A stretch of DNA of 51,602 bases from Candidatus Levybacteria bacterium CG2_30_37_29 (lineage in GTDB: Bacteria; Patescibacteriota; Microgenomatia; Levybacterales; GWA1-39-11), in assembly GCA_001873215.1 (NCBI GenBank), contig MNYS01000006.1, forward strand, positions 120,839 through 172,440, given 5' to 3'. How positions within the stretch are numbered: position 1 is the first letter of the stretch; each line of letters opens with the position of its first letter. Both the position numbers and the translations under genes were made by a program. The notes below the pieces were generated by a model that searched no databases, was not told where the DNA came from, and worked only from the letters and a program-made list of their open reading frames with translations. Shown here piece by piece: positions 35,576-45,209 of this stretch.

Positions 35576-36136
35576 ATGGATCCTCAAATAAAAATTGTCC
35601 ACGATAAAATGCAGAGAGCATTTGAAGTTTTGCATCAGGATTTTGCGACTGTTAGAACCGGAAAAGCCTCGCCGTCTCTTATTGAAAATATAACCATAAA
35701 CGCTTACGGCGGGACAACTCCTCTAAAAGTTTTGGAGTTGGCAACTATTCATGCATCAGATCCGCAAACGCTTGTTATAACCCCTTTTGATAGCAGTATT
35801 ATTTCTGAAATTGAAAGAGGAATTGCCAATGCGGACGTAGGCCTTAATCCGATTGTTGACGGAAATATATTAAGAATAAATCTTCCACCTCTTACCGAAG
35901 AGAGAAGACTTGAATTTACAAAAGTTATAGCTCAAAAAGCCGAAAACGGAAAAGTAATGATAAGGCAAATTCGGCATGAAGCAATGGAAACAATTAAAAA
36001 AAATGCAGAGGTTAGTGGTCTATCGGAAGATTCGGTTACGCGCCTTGAAAAAGAAGTTCAAAAAACAACAGATGACTATATGGAAAAAATAGATACTTTA
36101 CGAAGTGAAAAAGAAAAAGAATTGATGAAATTATAG
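35576..36136 (+). CDS. frr: Ribosome recycling factor
   Basis: LHQDFATVRTGKASPSLIENI, LEGxxLRINLPPLTEERR-type core (GNILRINLPPLTEERRLEFTKVI). Confidence 0.95.
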   Translation: MDPQIKIVHDKMQRAFEVLHQDFATVRTGKASPSLIENITINAYGGTTPLKVLELATIHASDPQTLVITPFDSSIISEIERGIANADVGLNPIVDGNILRINLPPLTEERRLEFTKVIAQKAENGKVMIRQIRHEAMETIKKNAEVSGLSEDSVTRLEKEVQKTTDDYMEKIDTLRSEKEKELMKL

Positions 36137-36203
36137 TTTTGGTTTAGGAAATTAGGAAAGCAAACATAGGTCAACCTTCCTATATATAATATATCTTTGC
36201 ATC

Positions 36204-36806
36204 ATGAGACTTCCCAAAGCCATTGAAAAAGTTATTGAAAGTTTTGAAAGACTCCCCGGAGTGGGACCAAAAACAGCACAGCGCCTGACTTTTTATCTGC
36301 TTCACGTTCCGCAAAGCGATTTGGAAGACATGGCAGAAGCGCTAACAATGCTTAAAAAAGAAACAGTTATGTGTTCTGTATGCGCAAATATCGGAGAGAA
36401 TGATCCATGCTGGATTTGTACAGATAGCAGCCGGGATAGGGATACGATATGTATTGTTGAAGACCCACTTGATGTTTTGGCTATCGAAAAAGGGGGAAAG
36501 TATAAAGGCGTATATCATGTTCTTCATGGAGTGATAGATCCGCTGAATAGCATGGGGCCTGATGACATTTATATTCCCCAACTCATAGTGCGTCTTAAAA
36601 AAGATAAAGCGAGCGAGCTTATTCTGGCGACAAATCCTACAGTTGAGGGAGAGGCAACAGCTCTTTATATTGTGCGGGAAGTTGGAAAAATGTTTGATGG
36701 TATAAAGATTACTCGCATAGGCCGGGGGCTCCCCATTGGCGCAGATTTAGAGTATGCGGATGAAACAACAATCGAGCGGGCGCTTGAAGGGAGAAGAGAG
36801 TATTAG
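36204..36806 (+). CDS. recR: Recombination protein RecR
   Basis: FERLPGVGPKTAQRLTFYLL, CSVCANIGENDPCWIC, ATNPTVEGEATALYI, GRGLPIGADLEYADETT. Confidence 0.96.
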   Translation: MRLPKAIEKVIESFERLPGVGPKTAQRLTFYLLHVPQSDLEDMAEALTMLKKETVMCSVCANIGENDPCWICTDSSRDRDTICIVEDPLDVLAIEKGGKYKGVYHVLHGVIDPLNSMGPDDIYIPQLIVRLKKDKASELILATNPTVEGEATALYIVREVGKMFDGIKITRIGRGLPIGADLEYADETTIERALEGRREY

Positions 36807-36930
36807 GTTTTAGGTAATAGGTTATAGGGGAATAGTGAATAGTGAATAGGTTTAGTTTATATGGCATAGATATGTGGGTTTAGTAGGCTGTTGCTTTACT
36901 TCGGGATATATTTTGATATAATACCGGTTA

Positions 36931-37398
36931 ATGAAACAGATTTTCCTTATTACTGCGGGTATACTTGCTTTTGTTATTATAGTTTTTGTTATTTCAAGCG
37001 CTTTGCGTCCGGTTTTATCACCAATTTTTAGAATAGGGCGTTCTAGTATTACTCCAACTCCAACAATTCAAAAGTTACCTTCAACAGAAGAAAAACAAAA
37101 ATCACCTCAGATATCCGGACTTGAAGGGCAAACTGTTTTTCTGACCCAGACAAAAATACAGAGTATTATATCAGGAGTTGCATTTTGGACAGGACCGATA
37201 AGCAGTAAGGAAAAGTCGCTTTTGGTAATAACAAGTAACGGAGGCGCAAAGAATTTTCGGCCGGGACAAATCGTAAAAGTTACGGGAACACTTCGAAAAT
37301 ATAGCGAAAATAGCGTTTGGGGTCTTTCCGGCGAAGATATTAAAAAAGTTAAAACACAAGGAATGTATCTTGACGCGACCTTAATCCAAAACCCCTAA
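36931..37398 (+). CDS. Hypothetical protein with N-terminal TM
   Basis: 155-aa ORF; possible OB-fold segment FRPGQIVKVTGTLRKYSEN. Confidence 0.55.
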   Translation: MKQIFLITAGILAFVIIVFVISSALRPVLSPIFRIGRSSITPTPTIQKLPSTEEKQKSPQISGLEGQTVFLTQTKIQSIISGVAFWTGPISSKEKSLLVITSNGGAKNFRPGQIVKVTGTLRKYSENSVWGLSGEDIKKVKTQGMYLDATLIQNP

Positions 37399-37500
37399 AC
37401 AATAACTCATTTGTTTTAATCTCTTTTATCTCTTGATAAGACAATCTTTTTTGTGTTACATTAAATATATATTAACTAGTTTGAAAGGAGGTGAAAAATA

Positions 37501-37746
37501 ATGCAAGACGATAACAATTCAAATCAGCCAACAATGCCGGGTGCGGGTGGACAACCTGTAACTCCGGTAACACCGGTGAATCCGGTAACACCAGTGACGC
37601 CAGTTGTACCGCCAACCCCAGAACCAGCAATGCCGGCGCCGGAAGTGCCAACAGTAGAGGCTCCAGTAGTGGGTGTGTCAACGCCGCCATCTACACAACC
37701 AACAGCTCCAACAGGTATCACAACGCCTGAAGAGCCAAAAATGTAA
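37501..37746 (+). CDS. Small Pro/Val/Thr-rich repetitive protein
   Basis: GGQPVTPVTPVNPVTPVTPVVPPTPEPAMPAPEVPTVEAPV; strong RBS gaaaggaggtgaaaaata. Confidence 0.65.
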   Translation: MQDDNNSNQPTMPGAGGQPVTPVTPVNPVTPVTPVVPPTPEPAMPAPEVPTVEAPVVGVSTPPSTQPTAPTGITTPEEPKM

Positions 37747-37761
37747 AACTTGAAATTTTGC

Positions 37762-37793
37762 AATATATCCCCGTTTTAAACGGGGATATATTT
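37762..37793 (+). terminator. Hairpin terminator
   Basis: aatatatccccg ttttaaa cggggatatatt. Confidence 0.75.
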
Positions 37794-37846
37794 GTTGTGT
37801 GACGTGAATCACTGCACGAAGAAAAAAAACAAATTACAGTAAAGTA

Positions 37847-38218
37847 GTGGTTAGACTTATTTTAAAGGGTGATTATAAACTAATTGAAACCAAAAGAGGG
37901 ACAAATATTTTGATTTTGGATAAAAGGAGAAAATTTGTTTGGATTAATGCGGCGCGAATAGGGGAAATTCTTGTTGCAGCTCACGAAGCCCATAAAACAG
38001 ATCATCAGCTCGCAAACGGACAGTATAGATTGTATTCAGTCGAGGATGAGCCAGATCTTTCTGACCTTATTCATTTAGAATTGCATACAGGAAAAGGACA
38101 ATGGCAGGGATATATTTTACCTCTCGGTTTTCCGTCTAGAAAAAAAATACGCAGAAAAATTATTCCAACCGAGGAAACGATAACGTATTCTTCAAATAAT
38201 ATAAAAATTGTTATATAG
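37847..38218 (+). CDS. Hypothetical protein (GTG start)
   Basis: 123-aa ORF MVRLILKGDYKLIETKRGTNILILDKRRKFVWINA. Confidence 0.6.
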   Translation: MVRLILKGDYKLIETKRGTNILILDKRRKFVWINAARIGEILVAAHEAHKTDHQLANGQYRLYSVEDEPDLSDLIHLELHTGKGQWQGYILPLGFPSRKKIRRKIIPTEETITYSSNNIKIVI

Positions 38219-38918
38219 GAATACGTTCGTAATTTTTGTAAAGTTCACGCTCTAATTTTTTTAAATCATTTATTACTATTTTCCTATCCTCGTAGCCCGC
38301 AAGTCCCTTATTCTTCAGTTTTTCAAACTCTCTGCTTGCGGTTTCTCTTGTCATATTTATTGAGTTTGCAATGTCTTTATGCGTGATTGGAATATTAATA
38401 ATTGTTTTCCCATATTTTTTTATTCCAAAACGTTCTGCTAAAAATAAAAGCATTGAGACAAACCTTGGGTAAGCTTTAGTTATCTCAAGACTGTTGACTC
38501 TTTCAACAAAAATGTTAACCACGCCTGCCAGGTAAGTAGTAATAAAAATAAGCGTATCGGGATCGGATTTTAAGAAATCCAGAAATTCATCTTTTTTAGC
38601 ACACCTTAAAATTGAAGATTCAAGAGCTTCATAATAAACGTTTTTCAAAGTACCTTTAAATATCCATGTTAATGGAAAAAATTCTCCAACTGCATAAATA
38701 ATATGTAATTTTTCTTCTCCGTCTTCAGTAATATAATAGACTTTTATGCTTCCTTTTTGTATATAAAAAACTCCTGGGGGGCTCTGGTCCGGACGAAGGA
38801 TTATTTCATTTTTTTTTAAGAAAATAGGTTTTTTTTCTTCAAAGAATTTCTCAATCTTTTTAAGAGAATTTTGCGTCATGTTGTTGATATATATCCAGTT
38901 TAAGAAATGGTAATACAT
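38211..38918 (-). CDS. Crp/Fnr family transcriptional regulator
   Basis: cNMP-binding-like PPGVFYIQKGSIKVYYITEDGEEKLHIIYAVGEFFP; HTH ITHKDIANSINMTRETASREFEKLKNKGL. Confidence 0.9.
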   Translation of the reverse strand: MYYHFLNWIYINNMTQNSLKKIEKFFEEKKPIFLKKNEIILRPDQSPPGVFYIQKGSIKVYYITEDGEEKLHIIYAVGEFFPLTWIFKGTLKNVYYEALESSILRCAKKDEFLDFLKSDPDTLIFITTYLAGVVNIFVERVNSLEITKAYPRFVSMLLFLAERFGIKKYGKTIINIPITHKDIANSINMTRETASREFEKLKNKGLAGYEDRKIVINDLKKLERELYKNYERIPI

Positions 38919-38932
38919 TATATCAAATTTTA

Positions 38933-38974
38933 GTGATTATACTCACACACATTTTGTATTTTTTGTCACTGACA
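38933..38974. promoter_or_regulatory. Two palindromic operator candidates in the divergent Crp/Fnr promoter region
   Basis: GTGA-N6-TCAC (38933-38946) and TGTCA-C-TGACA (38964-38974). Confidence 0.55.
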
Positions 38975-39023
38975 TAAATTATTTATTTTAATAAACTCTT
39001 ACAAGAAAGATGGGAGGTGAAAA

Positions 39024-39116
39024 ATGAAAATTTTATTAATACTCTTGGAAGAAATAAAAGAGGAAATAAAAATGATATTAGATCCTTGGAAAAAAATTTT
39101 AAATGCCAATCTTTAA
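39024..39116 (+). CDS. Micro-ORF (30 aa)
   Basis: RBS gggaggtgaaaa then MKILLILLEEIKEEIKMILDPWKKILNANL*. Confidence 0.5.
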   Translation: MKILLILLEEIKEEIKMILDPWKKILNANL

Positions 39117-39134
39117 AAAAAGGAGGTGAAAAGC

Positions 39135-39284
39135 GTGAAGATAAAAGAGGAGGCGGGATATAGTAGGGGAAGAGATTTGGAAAAAGTAGAAAAGAAAAAT
39201 GAAATATTGGAAGATGAATTATGGAAAGAAAAAGTGGTTATGGATTCAATAATGCTTCCCCGAAGAATGTATAGGTGGGTTTAA
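39135..39284 (+). CDS. Small ORF (49 aa, GTG start)
   Basis: RBS aaaggaggtgaaaagc then MKIKEEAGYSRGRDLEKVEKKNEILEDELWKEKVVMDSIMLPRRMYRWV*. Confidence 0.5.
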   Translation: MKIKEEAGYSRGRDLEKVEKKNEILEDELWKEKVVMDSIMLPRRMYRWV

Positions 39285-39303
39285 CAAAAAAAACAATGAT
39301 GAA

Positions 39304-39642
39304 TTATTGTTGTATTTTGAGAAGTTCTACTTCAAAGACCAGAGTTGCGTCCGGAGGAATTATGTTTCCTGCTCCAGATGAGCCATATCCAAATATAGGT
39401 GGAATAGTAAGTTTTCGGATGCCTCCGACTTTTATTCCGCAAACACCCATGTCCCAACCCTTTATTACATGTCCTACTCCGATTATTGTTTCAAAAGGTT
39501 CTTTTCTGTCACGTGATGAGTCAAATTTTGTTCCGTCCAGAAGCCATCCGGTATAGTGCATGATAACCGTATTTCCGGAAACAACTTCTTGGCCTGTTCC
39601 AACTTTTATATCTTCTATTTTAAAACCTGATGCATCCTGCAT
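39304..39642 (-). CDS. FKBP-type peptidyl-prolyl isomerase
   Basis: [42 protein letters not shown]...[14 protein letters not shown]. Confidence 0.94.
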   Translation of the reverse strand: MQDASGFKIEDIKVGTGQEVVSGNTVIMHYTGWLLDGTKFDSSRDRKEPFETIIGVGHVIKGWDMGVCGIKVGGIRKLTIPPIFGYGSSGAGNIIPPDATLVFEVELLKIQQ

Positions 39643-39713
39643 TGTTAAGAGTATAGCAGATTTTGTTAATAAGATTATTGACTAACCGCTTATCAAAGTT
39701 TAGAATTACAAAC

Positions 39714-40283
39714 ATGTTAGAAAGAAGAATAGATATATTTACGGAGGATGATAGAAAAGCATTAAGGCAATTTCTCGGTTTGCCTCCTTTTGATATTACT
39801 TCTGACGCGGCCGATGATTTTGTCCGATGTCTACCAATACCGGAAATTAAAGATTCTCCCGATGTTACTCCTTCTGAAGATTTAAATTTTATTTTGAACG
39901 GTGAAATCTTTATGAAACATTTTTTGGAAGACTATTTTTCCTTTGAGAGCAATCATAGCTTAAAAAAAGAAGCACAGTTGATGTATGGGAGTTTTTATAT
40001 TTGGCAGGAAAGTTGCGTTCAAGACTTTATTAATAAAGGTGATCCTATTTCTATGGAAGCGGCGGATATTATTTTTTCGCTGACTCTTCAAAAAATTTAT
40101 GAGTTTACAAATAACCAAGAAGCAAAATACAGGGAAGTAAGCGGGAATGTGTCATATGGAACAACGGAACACACAGAATTAAAAAATAAAACACATAGAT
40201 GGGCTAAATATAGGCGCATAAGTATGGGAGCTGCAAATATAGAAAAGCACCAATTTGAAAAAGACAATGGATTATCTCTCTGA
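39714..40283 (+). CDS. Hypothetical protein
   Basis: ORF from MLERRIDIF; no recognised motif. Confidence 0.6.
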   Translation: MLERRIDIFTEDDRKALRQFLGLPPFDITSDAADDFVRCLPIPEIKDSPDVTPSEDLNFILNGEIFMKHFLEDYFSFESNHSLKKEAQLMYGSFYIWQESCVQDFINKGDPISMEAADIIFSLTLQKIYEFTNNQEAKYREVSGNVSYGTTEHTELKNKTHRWAKYRRISMGAANIEKHQFEKDNGLSL

Positions 40284-40986
40284 TCTACATCATGAAGTGC
40301 GATCAATCGCAAATCCCGGAAAAGCTAAAATTCTTTCCGGGTTTTTTAAAACAGGAAAAGGTGAATATGGAGAAGGAGATATTTTTTTAGGACTTACTGT
40401 TCCACAGTCGCGGAAAATAGTATTTAAGTATAAAAATTTATCTATTAACGAAGTTAAAATTCTTTTAAGTTCGAAAATTCACGAAGAACGGCTAATTGCA
40501 CTTTTAATTTTGGTTCATAATTTTGAAAAAGGATCGGATAAAGAAAAAGAAGCAGCATATAAGATTTATCTTCAAAATACACAATACATAAACAATTGGG
40601 ATCTGGTAGATTTGACGGCACCAAAAATCGTTGGTGAATGGTTAATAAATAAAAATCGTTCAATTCTTACAAAGCTTGCTCGCTCAAAAAACCTTTGGGA
40701 GAGGCGTATTGCAATGATCGCAACACACCAGTTTATTTGTAAAAATAAAACAGAAAAGGACACGTTTGAAATTGCAGAAATTTTGATTGACGACAAACAT
40801 GATCTTATACAAAAAGCAGTAGGATGGATGCTTCGCGAAGTTGGTAAGCGCATTGGTCAAGGAGTAGAGGAAGAGTTTTTAAAAAAACATTACAAGAAAA
40901 TGGGTAGAACATCTCTTCGGTACGCAATAGAGCGTTTCCCCGAAAAGATCCGCAAACAATACCTTCTCTCAAAAATTCAAGCTTGA
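40267..40986 (+). CDS. DNA alkylation repair protein (AlkD-like HEAT repeat)
   Basis: FFKTGKGEYGEGDIFLGLTVPQSRKIVFKYK; INNWDLVDLTAPKIVGEWL; KAVGWMLREVGKR. Confidence 0.88.
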   Translation: MDYLSDLHHEVRSIANPGKAKILSGFFKTGKGEYGEGDIFLGLTVPQSRKIVFKYKNLSINEVKILLSSKIHEERLIALLILVHNFEKGSDKEKEAAYKIYLQNTQYINNWDLVDLTAPKIVGEWLINKNRSILTKLARSKNLWERRIAMIATHQFICKNKTEKDTFEIAEILIDDKHDLIQKAVGWMLREVGKRIGQGVEEEFLKKHYKKMGRTSLRYAIERFPEKIRKQYLLSKIQA

Positions 40987-41192
40987 CAAGCATTTACTTT
41001 TTCTGCATTAATTTACCTATGGCAAGAAAATGGGAAGGTAGAAAATTTAGCAAAAATAAACTTGTTACTTTTTATTGGATAATTGCGGCGCTTACCGTTT
41101 TTTTTATTCAAGGAGCCAATGCTAGGGGTGTTATGTGGGTTTTTTTGGTTTTTGCTTTTTTTACTTATTACACCCTCAAAAACTACAAGTAA
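40983..41192 (+). CDS. Small membrane protein
   Basis: 69-aa ORF with two hydrophobic segments. Confidence 0.5.
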   Translation: MTSIYFFCINLPMARKWEGRKFSKNKLVTFYWIIAALTVFFIQGANARGVMWVFLVFAFFTYYTLKNYK

Positions 41193-41194
41193 TT

Positions 41195-42352
41195 TTATAT
41201 CTGTTTTTTTGATCGCATCTTTTGGTAATAATCTTTTTCAGAAACCAAAAATGCGCCCATTGCCATAAGTCCTAATACTGTATTAACAATCCATCCTACA
41301 ACTGGGACATATGACAGAAGCGAAAAAATTACTACGCCAAGCACATACATCCAAGCAAGAGAAATTTTCTTTCCCAAATATGGAGCAACTCTTTTACCAA
41401 TAGCCATTGCAGCAAGAATTTTGGAGTAGGAAAGAAGCAGAAAAAAGAAAATAAGAGTAAGAAATGCAAGCGGTATTCCAAGAATTGTTGCAAAAAATAA
41501 CACAAAAAGTATTGGTGTAATAATTATTGCAACAAGTCCTACGATAAATGTTCTGCCCGGAGATCCCCAGACAAGCGCCGCTGTTTTTTCAGTATACACT
41601 GGCATAAAATAAATAAGAAGAAGCCCCACAATTAAAAGTGCTAAAAATCCTACTATTTTTGACCAAAGTAAAAATGCGGTAAGCGATTTGTTTATTGAAA
41701 TTTTAGCTTTTTCTATTTCCGGCGGGGGAGAGTGCTTTTCTATTTTCCCCGTGATAGCAGCGTCTTTTGAAATAGTTGCTTTGTTGTTGCTCCAGTAAAT
41801 AACACTGCCTCCTACTTTTGCATTTTTTCCAAAAGAAAGTGTGCCAACTGCGCCTCTTATGTCTTGTGAAACAGAGTTTTCAAATGTTGCATTCGCTACT
41901 ACAAGATGTACTCCCTTACCGATTGGCGATTTTACTTCAAGTTTTTCTGCTATGGCCACAAGGCTTCCGGTAATATCTGCGGGATCTGTAATTTTTACGT
42001 TTTGGGCGACAAGAGTTATATTTCCTCCGACTTTTGACGTAATGATAACATTACCACCAATTGCTCTAATATTTCCCTTGACGTCTCCTTTTACGGTTAT
42101 TGTTGCGCCGGTTGCAAGGAGATCACCATTTACAGCACCGTTTACAACTACTGTTTTTCCAGCAAGATATGCGTCGCCATTTACACTACCGTTAAGAGTT
42201 ACAGAATTTCCTGCTGCAAAATAGTCCTTTTCAATAGTTAACTCGCTTGGTAATAAAATTGGTTTGGTTGGTGAATATTGAGCAAAAGCAGGAAAAGAGA
42301 ATTGTGTTAGTAGGGCAAGAGTAAAAATAAAAACATAAAGAATTTTTTTCAT
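41195..42352 (-). CDS. Bactofilin-like (polymer-forming) domain plus C-terminal TM helices
   Basis: Repeats AGNSVTLNGSVNGDAYLAGKTVVVNGAVNGDLLATGATITVKGDVKGNIRAIGGNV; signal peptide MKKILYVFIFTLALL. Confidence 0.75.
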   Translation of the reverse strand: MKKILYVFIFTLALLTQFSFPAFAQYSPTKPILLPSELTIEKDYFAAGNSVTLNGSVNGDAYLAGKTVVVNGAVNGDLLATGATITVKGDVKGNIRAIGGNVIITSKVGGNITLVAQNVKITDPADITGSLVAIAEKLEVKSPIGKGVHLVVANATFENSVSQDIRGAVGTLSFGKNAKVGGSVIYWSNNKATISKDAAITGKIEKHSPPPEIEKAKISINKSLTAFLLWSKIVGFLALLIVGLLLIYFMPVYTEKTAALVWGSPGRTFIVGLVAIIITPILFVLFFATILGIPLAFLTLIFFFLLLSYSKILAAMAIGKRVAPYLGKKISLAWMYVLGVVIFSLLSYVPVVGWIVNTVLGLMAMGAFLVSEKDYYQKMRSKKQI

Positions 42353-42524
42353 CCGAAATCTTTCAGTCTTTGTATACCAAATAAAAAATTCCTTGTCAAG
42401 ACAGAACTTTTTGAAATGTTTAAATAAACGGTGAGGAACTGGTTTATTTGTTCCTATTTGAGGTGCCACCTCAATTACGCACGAATTTTAAAAGTGTTGC
42501 AAAAAGTGCTTGTTAATCGTTGAA

Positions 42525-43067
42525 TTATTCTTCCTTTTCTTCCGGGGGTAAAAATTCTTCGCCTGTTTTTTCGTATTCTCCAGGGCGCAACCACTGTACA
42601 TAATCGCATCCTGTTGCGTGTTTATTTTCTCTATCCCATCCTGAAGTGCTGCATTTTTTCATTCGTTTTCCTGAAGCCGTTGTATAAAGTACTAGCTTTT
42701 TTCCGCATTGAGGACAATCTTCATCAAGTTCTTCGGTTGTTCCGTTTATCCATTCTACAAAATCACATCCTGTTGCGGTTTTGGTTGCCGCATCCCATCC
42801 CCCCGTCGTACATTTTTTCATCTTTTTACCAAACCTTGTCATTGCCATGACCAAAGGAGAACCGCATTTTGGACATTTTTCATCCAATGTTTGAGGTTCA
42901 AAAGGCAGCCATTTTACATAATCGCAGCCTTCTGTTTTTCTGGTTGTCGGGTTCCATGATCCTGCGGTGCATCTTTGTAATTTTCTTCCGTTTGCGGTTG
43001 TTGTGACATCCGAAAGTGCGCTTCCGCATTTTGGACAAACTTCTTTTTCGACTTTTTCTTCTGGCAT
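42525..43067 (-). CDS. Triple-repeat zinc-ribbon protein (topoisomerase C4 zinc-finger-like)
   Basis: Three modules CPKCG..L...T..GKKMKKC(T/S)..GWD..TK.ATGCDYV.W. Confidence 0.75.
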   Translation of the reverse strand: MPEEKVEKEVCPKCGSALSDVTTTANGRKLQRCTAGSWNPTTRKTEGCDYVKWLPFEPQTLDEKCPKCGSPLVMAMTRFGKKMKKCTTGGWDAATKTATGCDFVEWINGTTEELDEDCPQCGKKLVLYTTASGKRMKKCSTSGWDRENKHATGCDYVQWLRPGEYEKTGEEFLPPEEKEE

Positions 43068-43179
43068 AGACTTTATACTAACTTAAATAATAAAGGGTTG
43101 TCAATACATAATTTTCCATCAAAAGTTTCAAGAGTTTTGCCAAGTTGCATTTTCTGTCTTATTCTTCTATATTCATCAT

Positions 43180-43914
43180 GTGAAAGTACGCGCTATCAAA
43201 ACCGAAAAAGTTACATCAAAAAGTATAAGCTTAGAACTTCTTTTAAATAAATATCTTCCCAAAATTTTTGAGAACTCCATTGTTGTTATAACTTCAAAAA
43301 TTGTATCGCTTTGCGAGGGTAGAGTTGTCGCGATCGAAGATGTTGACAAAAATGAATTAATAAAAAAAGAAGCAAACTTTTTTATTCCTCCTGAAAAAAA
43401 TCAGTACGGAATTACTCTTACTTTAAAAAACGGAATGCTTGTTGCAACAGCAGGAATTGACGAGTCAAATGGTAACGGGTATTACATCTTGTGGCCGGAA
43501 AGCGCGCAGAAAACGGCAAACAATATACGTTCTTATTTATGCAAAAGATTTGGGCTAACAAATATCGGCGTTATAATTTCCGACAGTAGAACTACGCCTC
43601 TCCGGTGGGGGACAACAGGTTTTGGGCTCGCGTATAGCGGTTTTAACCCCATTAAAAATTATATTGGAACGCCGGATTTATTTGGGAAAATTCTAAAAAT
43701 TACTAAAAGCAATGTTTTGGATGCGCTTTCAGTTGCAGCAGTAATGGAAATGGGGGAAGGGCTGGAGCAAACCCCAATTGCCCTTATAACAAATATCCCT
43801 TATGTTGAATTTTTGTCACGCAATCCTACAAAAAAAGAGCTTGACCAGATGCGAGTTAAGCTCGACGAGGATTTATATTCTATTTTTTTTGAAAACGCTC
43901 CGTGGGAAACTTGA
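43180..43914 (+). CDS. F420-0:gamma-glutamyl ligase (CofE)-like protein (GTG start)
   Basis: IVVITSKIVSLCEGRVV, GIDESNGNGYYILWP, VIISDSRTTPLRWGTTGFGLAYSGF. Confidence 0.85.
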   Translation: MKVRAIKTEKVTSKSISLELLLNKYLPKIFENSIVVITSKIVSLCEGRVVAIEDVDKNELIKKEANFFIPPEKNQYGITLTLKNGMLVATAGIDESNGNGYYILWPESAQKTANNIRSYLCKRFGLTNIGVIISDSRTTPLRWGTTGFGLAYSGFNPIKNYIGTPDLFGKILKITKSNVLDALSVAAVMEMGEGLEQTPIALITNIPYVEFLSRNPTKKELDQMRVKLDEDLYSIFFENAPWET

Positions 43915-44027
43915 TATAATATTTCAATGGAGCAAAAAGATAAAAATGGATCAAGCAATAAGATTGTTTTTATAGTTCAGATAAAATTTGAAATGTCTTC
44001 GAAATAATTTATCTAATTTGCTGCGGT

Positions 44028-44582
44028 GTGGTAAACTATAATTCTGACATGAATGCTTTTCTTAAAGAACTTAAATTTCCTTCGACAAAACACACATACA
44101 TAAAAGATATTACCGGTGTGGTAAACAAGAGCATAAAAAAAGTTGGTGCAAAACAAGGTTTTGTAATTATAAATAGTAAGCATACGACATTGGGAGTAAT
44201 TGTTAATGAAATCGCAGAGCCAAATCTTTTACAGGATATGATAGAGCATACTCTAAAACATATACCTGAAGATAGGCGTTCAACAAAAGTCCACAAAAAC
44301 TACGTACACCCCACAGTTGACTACAAACACCGTTGTCAGGATAATCCATATTGCAATGAAATAGATGAAGATTATAATGCGGCGGCTCACATCCGCGCGT
44401 TAACATTCTCTCACGCGAGTGTTACGCTTCCTGTTCGGAATGGGAAACTTGAATTAGGAAAATACCAGCAGGTTGCGATTTTTGAACACGATGGGCGAGA
44501 CGGAAAAGGGAAAAATCCAATCAGACAAAGAACAGTCCAAATATGGATTTATCCAGCTAATGATTTTTCCGTCTTATCTTAA
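44028..44582 (+). CDS. YjbQ/UPF0047 family protein
   Basis: HTTLGVIVNEIAEPNLLQDM, NAAAHIRALTFSHASVTLPVRNGKLELGKYQQVAIFEHDG. Confidence 0.88.
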   Translation: MVNYNSDMNAFLKELKFPSTKHTYIKDITGVVNKSIKKVGAKQGFVIINSKHTTLGVIVNEIAEPNLLQDMIEHTLKHIPEDRRSTKVHKNYVHPTVDYKHRCQDNPYCNEIDEDYNAAAHIRALTFSHASVTLPVRNGKLELGKYQQVAIFEHDGRDGKGKNPIRQRTVQIWIYPANDFSVLS

Positions 44583-44598
44583 GAGGTAAGGAAATGTT

Positions 44599-45153
44599 AT
44601 GGTAATGAACAAGATCACATTGACACATTTAAATATTAGACAAAGTGTTTCTATACTTATAGCAAAACTTTTTTTGACCGATTTATTATCAGTAATAATT
44701 ATTATTTCTTTTTATTTTGCGCTTGTACGGGGTGAACAAATTATTAATTTTGCCTTTTCAAGCGCCCCAATTTTTTTGACAGTTTTTATACTTCTTGGAT
44801 TTTTTAAAGTTTTAACCGGTATATATATAATTCTTTCGTGGCTTAACGAATACTATGAAATAACTTCTGAGTGCATTTTTCATAAAAAAGGGATAATCTT
44901 TAAAAAAACAGAACAGTATAGATTGGATCATTTAAGAGTGATGCATGTTCAAGATAGTTTGATTGGGGAACTACTTAATTTTGGAACCATATCGCTTTTT
45001 GACATAAGATTAAATAAATATCTTGATATGTACCTGATTCATAATCCGAAAAGATATGCTCGCATAATTAAAGAATTAAGACCGGAGCTTGAAACAAAAC
45101 AAGAACGTACAAACCTACCATTTGTTCCCAAAGAGGACGAAGAGGAATGGTAA
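44599..45153 (+). CDS. Bacterial PH domain-like membrane protein
   Basis: Two TM segments then YEITSECIFHKKGIIFKKTEQYRLDHLRVMHVQDSLIGELLNFGTISLFD. Confidence 0.75.
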   Translation: MVMNKITLTHLNIRQSVSILIAKLFLTDLLSVIIIISFYFALVRGEQIINFAFSSAPIFLTVFILLGFFKVLTGIYIILSWLNEYYEITSECIFHKKGIIFKKTEQYRLDHLRVMHVQDSLIGELLNFGTISLFDIRLNKYLDMYLIHNPKRYARIIKELRPELETKQERTNLPFVPKEDEEEW

Positions 45154-45209
45154 TCATTAAGATTAGTATTTTTTTATTTTTAAAGTTGAGAAAACCTTAG
45201 GCGTAAAAA

